Source of the DNA: Myxococcales bacterium
Lineage (GTDB): Bacteria > Desulfobacterota_B > Binatia > UBA1149 > SPBQ01
DNA: 9,683 nucleotides
NCBI GenBank assembly: GCA_004525875.1
Contig: SPBQ01000050.1
Span: 1 to 9,683 of the forward strand
Direction: 5' to 3'
Below are positions 1-6,016 of this stretch, piece after piece. The notes under the pieces were generated by a model. The model searched no databases. It was not told where the DNA came from and saw only the letters and a program-made list of their open reading frames with translations. Positions within the stretch are counted from its first letter, which is position 1. Every line of letters starts with the position of its first letter. The position numbers and the translations under genes were made by a program.

Positions 1-205
1 ACTGTCACGGGGGCCTCAGCTGTACAGCACGCGACGGCTGGAGGAAGCGTGCCATGCACGCGGACATGAAGGCAAGGTGCCGAACACGCTGTCGTTCTCG
101 ATGGAGGTATAGCAGGGAGCGCCGCGCCTCTACCACTCGCGAGTCTCCCGCACAGCCGAGGAGTCGCCTCCGGACAAGCACCGCGACTTCCCCACGTTGC
201 GAAGT

Positions 206-246
206 GCGGATATAAACCGTCTTCACGACCAAAGGGGTGCGAAGAC
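206..246 (+). promoter_or_regulatory. Leader of the STAS-like gene: -10-like box and ribosome binding site
   Basis: A TATAAA hexamer at 211-216 is the best -10-like element in the first 246 bases, but no convincing -35 box lies 16-18 bases upstream of it. AAAGGGG at 231-237 is a good Shine-Dalgarno sequence, nine bases before the ATG at 247, and supports that start. I see no gene in positions 1-205. The small open frame on the opposite strand there has an arginine-rich, low-complexity translation typical of a shadow. Confidence 0.4.
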
Positions 247-606
247 ATGATCAGAGTGCTTCCGGAAAGTGATGGCCAGATTGTCGGCGTACAGGCCAGT
301 GGAACCCTCACGGCCGAGGACTACGAGAAGGTATGGATCCCCGCCCTCCAGAGCGTCATCGCGCGTGAGGGCAAAGTCCGCGTATTGCTCTACCTCGACG
401 CCACGTTCGAAGGCTGGGATGCGGGCGCAATGTGGGAGGACGCGATGTTCGGCGTCAAGAACGTCACCAAGTTCGAGAAGATCGCGCTCGTGGGCGGCCC
501 GGAGTGGGTTGCGCGCATCGTCGGGATCGTGGGAGTCGTGATCCCCGCCGACGTCAAGTCGTTCGACGGAGACGAGCTCGAGGAAGCCTGGAACTGGGTG
601 CGGTAG
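247..606 (+). CDS. SpoIIAA-like (STAS-superfamily) protein
   Basis: The 119-residue protein matches the small stand-alone SpoIIAA-like family in length and pattern. It opens with a beta-strand (MIRVLPES), followed by G-x-L-T-x-E-D-Y near residues 19-26, a second strand around VRVLLYLD, the family-typical F-x-G-W-D near residues 55-59, and a strand IALVGG before an amphipathic C-terminus (W-x-W). Members of this family are cytosolic, resemble anti-sigma-factor antagonists in fold, and have mostly unknown roles. No serine typical of a phosphorylated SpoIIAA site can be assigned with confidence. The start is supported by AAAGGGG nine bases upstream. It converges with the glutathione transferase gene, whose stop lies 42 bases away, so the two are not co-transcribed. 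The family assignment is confident and the function unknown. Confidence 0.8.
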   Translation: MIRVLPESDGQIVGVQASGTLTAEDYEKVWIPALQSVIAREGKVRVLLYLDATFEGWDAGAMWEDAMFGVKNVTKFEKIALVGGPEWVARIVGIVGVVIPADVKSFDGDELEEAWNWVR

Positions 607-648
607 CCGAGATCGACCGTTAGCGGGCGCTGCGCAACCCTCCGGCGG

Positions 649-1257
649 CTACGCTGGGCGTGCGCCCAGGTATTTCGCGACCGACCCGCGCGCCGCAAAG
701 TCATCGTAGAATGCCTGCAATCCAGGTGCCCCTTTTACACTGGCGCCTTCGATGTATGTGCTGAACGCGTCGAGCACGTCCCACACGGCGGCATCGGCGA
801 ACGTCAGATCTCGGCCGACGAAGTGCTGCGTCGACTCGTTGGATTCCAGTAGGCGTTCGAACGCGGGGAGCCAGCGATTCGTCCATGGACCGTCCAGGAA
901 TTCCGCCTGCTTGGCCGCCGCGTCGTCGCCGAACAGCTTGAAGTATTGCATGCGCAGATCTTCGGCAGCGAGCGTGATCGATTCCGCGCGCGCGGCTTGT
1001 CGTGGTGTCGACGGAGACGCGCCGTGAGCGCGTCCGATGTAAGCCATGATCACCGGACCTTGTACGAGCCGGAACTCGCCGTCTTCGAGCATCGGGAGTG
1101 CAGCAAAATCCAGTGGCGGCGGTTGCTGCGAGCGAAGCTCGCGAAATCTCTCGCCGTTTACGTGCTCGTTCTCGAACGGGACGTCGAGCGCGTGGAGCAA
1201 CACGCGAATCTGCTCCCCACGACCTCGGATCGGAAAATAGTAAAGACGATAGCTCAT
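649..1257 (-). CDS. Glutathione S-transferase
   Basis: This 202-residue cytosolic enzyme is predicted to conjugate glutathione to electrophiles or to act as a glutathione-dependent peroxidase. The N-terminal thioredoxin-fold domain (about residues 1-75) begins with L-Y-Y-F-P-I-R-G-R-G-E, the pattern of Tyr-type (alpha/mu/pi/sigma-like) GSTs. Tyr6 or Tyr7 is the likely catalytic tyrosine. A cis-proline sits in A-L-P-M-L (Pro55), and the glutathione gamma-glutamyl contact motif reads Q-G-P-V-I at 66-70, where many relatives have Q-S-x-A-I. The helical C-terminal domain (about 80-202) contains the N-capping and hydrophobic-staple pattern L-T-F-A-D-A-A. The start is supported by AGGAGA eight bases upstream on the minus strand. 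It is divergent from the peroxiredoxin-like gene, which also acts in thiol redox or detoxification. The specific substrate cannot be told. Confidence 0.88.
   Translation of the reverse strand: MSYRLYYFPIRGRGEQIRVLLHALDVPFENEHVNGERFRELRSQQPPPLDFAALPMLEDGEFRLVQGPVIMAYIGRAHGASPSTPRQAARAESITLAAEDLRMQYFKLFGDDAAAKQAEFLDGPWTNRWLPAFERLLESNESTQHFVGRDLTFADAAVWDVLDAFSTYIEGASVKGAPGLQAFYDDFAARGSVAKYLGARPA
654..669. other. Short GC hairpin between the convergent STAS-like and GST genes
   Basis: CTGGGC-GTGC-GCCCAG forms a perfect six-pair stem with a four-base loop. It lies in the last codons of the GST gene and about 48 bases past the stop of the STAS-like gene. There is no T-run on either side, so it is not a classic intrinsic terminator, though it could help to end transcription of either convergent gene. 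The coding constraint of the GST C-terminus may be the whole explanation. Confidence 0.3.
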
Positions 1258-1293
1258 CGGTCGTCTCCTGGGCTGGGCGCGAATCGCGATATC

Positions 1294-1307
1294 GGACTCA
1301 TCGGTCC
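1294..1307. promoter_or_regulatory. Inverted repeat GGAC-N6-GTCC, candidate TetR operator (site A)
   Basis: GGAC (1294-1297), the spacer TCATCG and GTCC (1304-1307) form an inverted repeat; with flanking bases the arms extend to CGGAC/GTCCG. It lies between the divergent GST and peroxiredoxin-like genes. On the minus strand a TTGACT -35-like box (1319-1324) with 17-base spacing would put the -10 at 1296-1301, inside the repeat. On the plus strand TACAGT (1316-1321) is a possible -10. The same GGAC-N6-GTCC pattern occurs upstream of the neighbouring tetR gene (2628-2641). The repeat itself is seen directly; its role as an operator is inferred. Confidence 0.45.
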
Positions 1308-1382
1308 GGAATGCATACAGTCAATGCCTGACGATGGCAAGGCCGCCGACCCATGAGCGTCCGCCGCGCGGAGGAAGCTCGC

Positions 1383-1859
1383 ATGCATGAAAAACTCACC
1401 GCGGGTGACACGTTCCCGACCATCACGCTGGAACTGCTCGAAGGCGGCACCCTCACGCTTCCCGCCGAGCTACCGACACCACTTGCGGTCGTGTTGTTCT
1501 ATCGCGGCCATTGGTGACCGTTCTGCCGTCGGCAGCTGGCCGGCTATGAGGCGATCAAGCAGCGATTCGCGGACGCGGGCGGGACGGTGTACGCGGCCGC
1601 CGTCGATTCGGCGGAGAAGGCGAACGAAGTCAGAGCCGACGTGAGCTTTCCGCTGGCGATCAACGTTACCAAAGCTCAGTCCGACGAAGTGAGGGCGTGG
1701 TGGAACGGTGATCGCAACTACATGCAACCTGCCGAGTTCATCATCAACGCCGATGGGCTGATCTTGTCGGCGACCTACAGCACCGGGCCGATCGGGAGAC
1801 TCGACGCGGAAGACGCCGTGACGATGGCGCCCCTGCTCGGCCCCGGTGGCCTCTCCTAG
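1383..1859 (+). CDS. Peroxiredoxin-like (AhpC/TSA-type thioredoxin-fold) protein, probable selenoprotein with UGA-encoded Sec45
   Basis: Read from the ATG at 1383 to TAG at 1857-1859, this is one intact 158-residue frame interrupted only by TGA at 1515-1517. The translation matches the peroxiredoxin-like redoxin family along its length: A-G-D-T-F-P near residues 7-12, the strand A-V-V-L-F-Y-R-G-H-W at 35-44, then TGA at 45, P-F-C-R-R-Q-L from 46, and a late block Q-P-A-E-F-I-I-N-A-D-G followed by T-Y-S-T-G-P-I-G-R-L. The family has W-C-P-(F/Y)-C here, so TGA replaces the first, attacking cysteine while the second (Cys48) is kept, giving a UxxC redox centre. Bases on both sides of the TGA remain clean coding sequence without frameshift. 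GGAGGA at 1370-1375, seven bases before ATG 1383, fixes the start; an in-frame ATG at 1353 lacks such a site. The predicted role is reduction of peroxides or disulfides in the cytosol. The alternative is a very recent nonsense mutation (TGC to TGA is one change). No sel genes lie in the window to decide. Confidence 0.78.
1518..1553 (+). promoter_or_regulatory. Bacterial SECIS-like hairpin directly after the in-frame TGA
   Basis: A six-pair stem GTCGGC (1528-1533) / GCCGGC (1539-1544, one G-U pair) closes a five-base loop AGCTG (1534-1538). The upper stem begins 10 bases after the TGA and the loop begins 16 bases after it. A lower helix CGTT (1519-1522) / GGCG (1550-1553), with two G-U pairs, is separated from the upper stem by a 5x5 internal loop. 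Bacterial SECIS elements sit inside the coding region just after UGA, have a small apical loop with G among its first bases (here the second base), and in E. coli fdhF the SelB-binding minihelix starts about 11 bases after UGA. A competing hairpin, CTGCC (1523-1527) with GGCAG (1531-1535), is possible. Confidence 0.6.
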
Positions 1860-1970
1860 CCAGGCGGCTCGACGGACGTGGAAGGGCTAGATCCTGGATC
1901 CATTACAAGCGAGCTACGCCGGCGCCGACGTGGCGGTGCGTGACGACGACGCGCTCGTTCTAGTTACGAC

Positions 1971-2564
1971 TTACTTCAGTGCCGCGAGCGCCTCGTCGAT
2001 CACGCGTCCCATCGTCGCGCGCGATGCACCGCCGTTTGCCATCACTTGCAGGCCGTAGAACACGCTGGTGAGTAGCTCCGCGCTCGCTCGGATGTCGCAG
2101 TGCCGAGCGATCTCGCCCGCTGACTTTCCGGCGCTCAGGACGTCTGCGAACTTGTCGGTGAGCGATCGCATGCCGGCAGCGACCCGTTCGGTAACGACTG
2201 CGTCGCCTGCGGCCGAGTCGATCGCGCACTTGCCCAGATAGCAGCCACCAAGCTCGCGTTCGCGCTGGCTGCGCAGCGTTTGCATCTCCAGCAAAGAGCG
2301 AATCGTCGCGATCGCAGATGCTCGAGCATCCTTCGGCGCTTTGGACGTGGACTTCGGTGTCGGCGCGTCCGAACCGCGAAACCGATCGATGGTCCGCACG
2401 AACAGCTCCTGCTTGCTGCCGAAGCTCTCGTAGAAACTGCTCTTGCTAAGCCCCATTGCCGGTAGCAGATCCGACAGCGACGTGGCGGCGTAGCCTTTCT
2501 CCCAGAAGACAGTCAACGCCGCGTCGACCGCCTCGTCCTCGTCGAATTCTCTCGGTCGTGCCAT
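1971..2564 (-). CDS. TetR/AcrR-family transcriptional repressor
   Basis: The 197-residue protein starts M-A-R-P-R-E-F-D and has the standard TetR N-terminal helix-turn-helix at about residues 12-57: a helix rich in Ala, then G-Y-A-A-T-S-L-S-D-L, the recognition-helix region M-G-L-S-K-S-S-F-Y, and F-G-S-K-Q-E-L-F. The C-terminal ligand/dimer domain includes G-G-C-Y-L-G-K-C at 106-113, a variant of the G-C-x-L-G-N motif of LmrA/YxaF-like TetR proteins, giving Cys108 and Cys113 plus one later Cys. A GTG fifteen bases upstream (2579) is an in-frame alternative start; neither start has a well-spaced ribosome binding site (GAGG abuts the ATG). It is divergent from the flavin monooxygenase, the usual arrangement of a TetR protein with its target, and its promoter region carries an inverted repeat. 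It probably represses itself, the monooxygenase and perhaps the GST/peroxiredoxin pair. The ligand is unknown. Confidence 0.88.
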   Translation of the reverse strand: MARPREFDEDEAVDAALTVFWEKGYAATSLSDLLPAMGLSKSSFYESFGSKQELFVRTIDRFRGSDAPTPKSTSKAPKDARASAIATIRSLLEMQTLRSQRERELGGCYLGKCAIDSAAGDAVVTERVAAGMRSLTDKFADVLSAGKSAGEIARHCDIRASAELLTSVFYGLQVMANGGASRATMGRVIDEALAALK

Positions 2565-2623
2565 CCTCGTAGCGACCACCCACGCCGACGGTCGGGCAGA
2601 TAGCCGTCGAGAGTGGATACATG

Positions 2624-2646
2624 TTTTGGACTGACACGTCCAGAAA
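2624..2646. promoter_or_regulatory. Inverted repeat TGGAC-N6-GTCCA in the tetR/monooxygenase divergent region (site B)
   Basis: TGGAC (2627-2631) and GTCCA (2638-2642) are perfect complements with a six-base spacer. An outer T-run on the left (2624-2627) and an A-run on the right (2644-2646) extend the symmetry with mismatches. A weak tetR promoter can be drawn on the minus strand with -35 TGGACG (2637-2642), a 17-base spacer and -10 TATCCA (2614-2619), so binding here would block tetR. The core GGAC-N6-GTCC is the same as at 1294-1307. Operator function is inferred from position and from sharing the motif. Confidence 0.5.
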
Positions 2647-2753
2647 TCCGAGAGACCGATGCAGGGTCGGAATAACGTGCCATCTCCTGCGCATCGTCAC
2701 GTCGACCGGCGAGTCGGCCCACAACACCCGCTTCTCGCGCCGGACGCCTTCAT

Positions 2754-4253
2754 GTGGCAGACTTCGCGGCTAAATCTTTCGGAGAGCACTCCTCATTGGA
2801 CAACCACGACTCGCTACGCATTGCCATCATCGGCGCCGGCCCGGCCGGCCTCGCCGCCGGGCACGAGCTGCTCGCCCAGGGCTTCACGAGCTTCACGCTC
2901 TATGAAGCGACCGACGCGGTAGGGGGCACGTGGCACATCCTCACCTACCCAGGCCTGGCCTGCGACGTCTGGGCTCACTCCTACACGTTCTCCTACCGCC
3001 CCAACCCCGACTGGACGGCGAGCTTCGCCGAGCAACCGGAGATCGAGGCCTATCTGCAAACGTGCGCGGAGGAGTTCGGACTCATGCCGCATGTCCGGCT
3101 TAACACGCGCATCGCGAGTGCGCTCTATCAGGGCGACGGGGTCTGGCAGCTGGAGAGTGAGGGCGGTGAGATCTTCGAGTGCGACGTCGTCATCAACGCG
3201 ATGGGCAACCAGCACACGCCCTTGTATCCGGACGTGCCCGGCATGGACAGCTTCGAGGGGCCGAGCTTCCACGGCACTCGCTGGCACCACGACGTCGAGC
3301 TGAAGGGAAAGCGGATCGCGATCGTCGGCTCGGCCGCGAGCGCCGTTCAGATCGTCCCGGAGGTGGCCAGGATCGCCGAGCACCTCACCGTGCTGCAGCG
3401 ATCGGCCAACTGGATCATGCCGCGCGGACGCAAGCCGTACTCGGAGTCGAAGCGCGCGCGGTTTCGGCGCTTTCCGGTGCTCGTGCGAATGACCCAGCGA
3501 TTCCAGCGCTTCCTGATGGGCTTCGTCCACCCCGCCGTCACGCTCGGCAACAAGCGGATGGACGACTTCGAAAAGCGTGCGCGGAAGTTCATCGACTCGG
3601 CGATCCCCGACCCGGAGATGCGCAGGGAGCTGACGCCGACCAGCCGCTTCGGTTGCAAGCGCGCCCTGGTCTCCGACGATTTCTATCCCGCACTCATGCT
3701 CGATCACGTGGAGCTTGTGCCGGAGGGGCTGGCCCGGGTACGCCCGCAGGGCATCACGGCCGCCGACGGCCGCGAGATCGATGTCGACGTGATCATCTAC
3801 TGCACGGGCTACAAGGTTCTCGACTTCGATCGCATCAACGTCATCGGAGAGAACGGCAGAACGTTGGCAGAACAGATGGCGGATGCACCCATGGCGCACA
3901 AGGGAATCGCCACTCCGGGCTTCCCGAACTACTTCTTCGCCGTCGGTCCCAACGGCATGGTCCTGAACGTCCCCTACTTCATCACGGTCGAAAGGAACGT
4001 GGAGAGCATCGTGGGCCTGCTCGTCGAGAAGGAGGTGGCCGCTGCCCGCGCCATCGCCGTGAAGCCCGAGGTGCATCGCGCCTACAACGAGTGGATGGAT
4101 ACGCAGTTCCCGCGGTACTCATGGGGCAACGGCTCGTGCAGCAGCTACTACATGAACGCTGCGGGGCGAGCGCCGTTCTTGTTTCCGGGCGATTTCGCCA
4201 CCTACGCGAAACTACACGGCGAAGGCGGACTCCACGAGTACGAGGTGCGCTGA
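2754..4253 (+). CDS. Flavin-containing monooxygenase, Baeyer-Villiger type (NAD(P)H- and FAD-dependent)
   Basis: The 499-residue protein has the two-dinucleotide-fold layout of class B flavin monooxygenases. The FAD Rossmann motif I-I-G-A-G-P-A-G is at 25-32 and is followed by G-G-T-W and Y-P-G-L-A-C-D-V. The Baeyer-Villiger fingerprint appears as F-E-G-P-S-F-H-G-T-R-W-H at 167-178, matching FxGxxFHxxxW but with His where Pro or Asp is usual. The NADPH fold is V-G-S-A-A-S-A at 191-197, and the late C-T-G-Y motif is at 350-353. It probably inserts oxygen into a ketone or aldehyde, or oxygenates a heteroatom; the substrate is not predictable. The start is uncertain. GTG 2754 gives the longest frame without a clear ribosome binding site, while TTG 2796 (residue 15) has GGAG at 2781-2784 upstream. 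It is divergent from tetR and convergent with the lipoprotein gene (10 bases between stops). Confidence 0.88.
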   Translation: MADFAAKSFGEHSSLDNHDSLRIAIIGAGPAGLAAGHELLAQGFTSFTLYEATDAVGGTWHILTYPGLACDVWAHSYTFSYRPNPDWTASFAEQPEIEAYLQTCAEEFGLMPHVRLNTRIASALYQGDGVWQLESEGGEIFECDVVINAMGNQHTPLYPDVPGMDSFEGPSFHGTRWHHDVELKGKRIAIVGSAASAVQIVPEVARIAEHLTVLQRSANWIMPRGRKPYSESKRARFRRFPVLVRMTQRFQRFLMGFVHPAVTLGNKRMDDFEKRARKFIDSAIPDPEMRRELTPTSRFGCKRALVSDDFYPALMLDHVELVPEGLARVRPQGITAADGREIDVDVIIYCTGYKVLDFDRINVIGENGRTLAEQMADAPMAHKGIATPGFPNYFFAVGPNGMVLNVPYFITVERNVESIVGLLVEKEVAAARAIAVKPEVHRAYNEWMDTQFPRYSWGNGSCSSYYMNAAGRAPFLFPGDFATYAKLHGEGGLHEYEVR

Positions 4254-4263
4254 CGCGCGGCGG

Positions 4264-4899
4264 CTACTGCCTCACCCAGTACGGTCGGAAATCATCCGTG
4301 GCGCGGTACACGAGACCCCGCACCATTCGACTCTCCGCTCCCTGCGGGTCGTACGCACCGATCCCCGCGAGCCCGCCGCCGGCCACGTGAATGCTCGCGA
4401 GCCGTTCGCTGCCACGCGACGCGGCCGACCAGAGCGTTGCCCCGCTTCGCGTGTCATACCTCCGCATCGTCAGGGCTCCTTCGATCTCGGCCGACGCGCT
4501 GACCGACTCAGTGTCGCGACCCAGTCGAATGCTCGGCTTGATGCGACGCGCGTCGAGCGTACCGACGAGGAGCACGTCGACGTGGTGCTTCTTGCCGATC
4601 GCGCGCACGGCCTCGGCATCCATCGTGTGATGACCGAGCGACGCGAGGATCTGTTGCTCTGCGCCCAGCTCGAGGGTCGGGACACCCGGCTGCGCCGAGT
4701 GCACGACGGCCACGAGCTCGCGCGAGGCCTCCACGTTGAGCTGCCCGCCGGAGCTCGGTGAAAACTCGAGCATGCCGATGGAGCCCAGGCTGCGCAGGTC
4801 CAGGCGCGGCGGCATGCGGACCCTGGTGTGCGTCGAGCAGGCGGTCATGGAAACGAGCGCCCCGACCAGCACAGCACCTGCAAAGCTCTTCCGGATCAT
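4264..4899 (-). CDS. Predicted outer-membrane or periplasmic lipoprotein of unknown function
   Basis: Taking the ATG at 4899, which follows a purine-rich AGGGGGAGAGG ribosome binding region, the product is 211 residues. It opens with M-I-R-K, a hydrophobic stretch (about 6-17) and S-M-T-A-C at 17-21. This is a lipoprotein signal with Cys21 as the lipidated residue, although Met at -3 is atypical. The mature part has S-I-G-M-L-E-F, an alternating segment, then A-V-R-A-I-G-K-K-H-H-V-D-V-L-L-V-G-T-L. That 'helix, then strand ending V-G' pattern resembles CsgG/LpoB/TolB-N-like lipoprotein domains, though the similarity is weak and I do not assign a family. A longer reading from 4932 would add eleven residues before the signal and is less likely. 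It stands alone, convergent with the monooxygenase gene. Confidence 0.72.
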   Translation of the reverse strand: MIRKSFAGAVLVGALVSMTACSTHTRVRMPPRLDLRSLGSIGMLEFSPSSGGQLNVEASRELVAVVHSAQPGVPTLELGAEQQILASLGHHTMDAEAVRAIGKKHHVDVLLVGTLDARRIKPSIRLGRDTESVSASAEIEGALTMRRYDTRSGATLWSAASRGSERLASIHVAGGGLAGIGAYDPQGAESRMVRGLVYRATDDFRPYWVRQ

Positions 4900-5230
4900 C
4901 CTCTCCCCCTCTGCACGCGTGGCACAGGCCATGGCGTCTGCGCGACCGCGTCAACGCGCCCGAGCAACCAGGCTGCCGTGCGTGTAGGGGGAGCGCAGCC
5001 GGAAAGCGTCGCGATCGCAGTCGACGTTGCGAGCGCGAGCGACAGATCGGCACGCGGTGGGCGACGGCGCGGGTCGAGAATGCGACGAGACCACGGTCGC
5101 GCCGGCAGAGTGCGCCTTCAATTCGAAGGCTGACGGAGTCAGTTGCAGGAACTGAGAAACGGCCTCTGGTTCATCGAGCCGTGGGCTGTTCATATTTTGG
5201 ATGTTGTCGAGCCGCGCGCCACTCGCCCCG
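4900..5230. other. Gene-free stretch with two tandem hairpins
   Basis: I see no convincing gene here; the open frames in it have arginine- and alanine-rich translations without domain signals. It separates the lipoprotein gene from the end of the oxidoreductase fragment, both on the minus strand. Two perfect inverted repeats lie close together: GCCTTC-AATTC-GAAGGC (5114-5130) and TCAGTT-GCAGG-AACTGA (5139-5155). A short AT-rich patch follows (about 5188-5200). The hairpins could end transcription of the upstream oxidoreductase or structure the lipoprotein leader; neither has a T-run on the minus strand. Confidence 0.35.
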
Positions 5231-5980
5231 CTATGCCCCCGCCGCCTCCGGAGCACTCCGACGTGTTACCGACACCATCCCCTCCAGCGTGGTAAGAATC
5301 CGATCGCAAGCCGCGAGCGCGGTCTGTGCCGAGCCGTAGACGCCCATGATCTTCGCGGCGCTGGTCCGCTCGCCGACCAGGTACAGCCCATCCACGCCCT
5401 CCGCTTCGATGTCGACCAGCGAACGGCCGACGTTGCCCGGCGTCTCGATCAACGTGGCGGGGCCGAAGGAGCGCAACGTCCACAGCGCGTTCTCCGCAAG
5501 GCCCGGGAACAGCGCTCGTACGTCGGCGTCCCAGTCCTCGAAGAGTTTCTTGAGCGCGGCCTTGTGCGACGCCTCGCGCATCTGGAACACGTTCGGCTTG
5601 TCCCACCAGCCGATCTGCATCCAGAGCGAGACCTCGGTGCGTTTCTTGTCGTCGAAGTAGCGCAGCGAGCTACCGCACCAGGGCCGCTTGGTTACGGGTC
5701 CCTCCTGCACCCAGCGCTGTCCGGTGTCGTCCCACAGGTCGTCGCGATCGATCGCGTAGGTCAGCGTGGCCAAATTCAGTGTCTTGCGATGCACGTGCCG
5801 CAGGCGATCGGCGTACCACGGCCGTAGGTCGTCCTCCGATACGATGCTGAAGATATCCCAGATGGCGACGGCGCTCGCGACGATCGACGCCTCGATCCCG
5901 CTGTCTACGAGGCGAAGACGCGGTAGCCCGGCCGCCGGCCCGAAGCCGGTCGAGGACGGGCCACCGACCTGTCCTTCCAA
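5231..5980 (-). pseudogene. FAD-dependent oxidoreductase (phytoene-desaturase/amine-oxidase-like), C-terminal half only
   Basis: The 249-residue frame has the C-terminal part of a flavin oxidoreductase. From about residue 30 it reads as a coherent substrate-domain sequence (A-S-A-V-A-I-W-D-I-F, then D-L-R-P-W-Y-A-D), and it ends with the family's FAD-closing signature G-L-Y-L-V-G-E-R near residues 209-216, followed by K-I-M-G-V-Y-G-S-A-Q-T-A. Full-length relatives are about 450-550 residues and begin with a GxGxxG FAD fold. That half is absent here and is not present on either side in any frame I checked. The first 30 residues look non-native. The only start is TTG at 5980, without a clear ribosome binding site. 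Upstream, the frame is open back to the TGA stop of the small gene at 6017. I read it as the remnant left by an internal deletion. A stand-alone domain translated by coupling to the upstream gene is possible but less likely. Confidence 0.6.
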
Positions 5981-6016
5981 ACGTTGCGGGTGCGAGACGC
6001 CCTCAGCGCCTGGCGG

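Noticed and set aside
1515..1517. Genome-wide UGA reassignment to Trp or Gly as an explanation for the in-frame TGA
   Set aside because: Other genes in the window end with TGA (the monooxygenase and the small gene at 6017), and the family residue here is Cys, directly after a Trp already coded by TGG.
1387..1644. An 85-codon frame starting at a second ATG four bases after the real start of the peroxiredoxin-like gene
   Set aside because: It is out of frame with the conserved redoxin sequence and its translation is Arg/Ser-rich without family features.
1587..1859. A 90-residue protein starting downstream of the TGA, as a stand-alone gene
   Set aside because: It is the second half of the redoxin fold; no ribosome binding site precedes it, and the first half upstream of the TGA is in the same frame and conserved.
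1860..1970. Intrinsic terminator between the convergent peroxiredoxin-like and tetR genes
   Set aside because: Only short imperfect palindromes (for example GATCCTGGATC) are present, and no stem followed by a T-run on either strand.
2814..4076. A 420-codon open frame antisense to the monooxygenase
   Set aside because: It is a long shadow typical of GC-rich codon bias; the translation is His/Asp/Arg-rich with no domain, and the sense frame has full flavoenzyme motifs.
3179..4390. A 403-codon frame on the plus strand overlapping the monooxygenase and the lipoprotein gene
   Set aside because: It is Arg-rich, has no recognisable motif, and runs through two genes with strong evidence in other frames.
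4951..5256. A 101-codon minus-strand frame in the gap upstream of the lipoprotein gene
   Set aside because: It overlaps the end of the oxidoreductase fragment, has a low-complexity Arg/Ser/Ala translation and no ribosome binding site that I could see.
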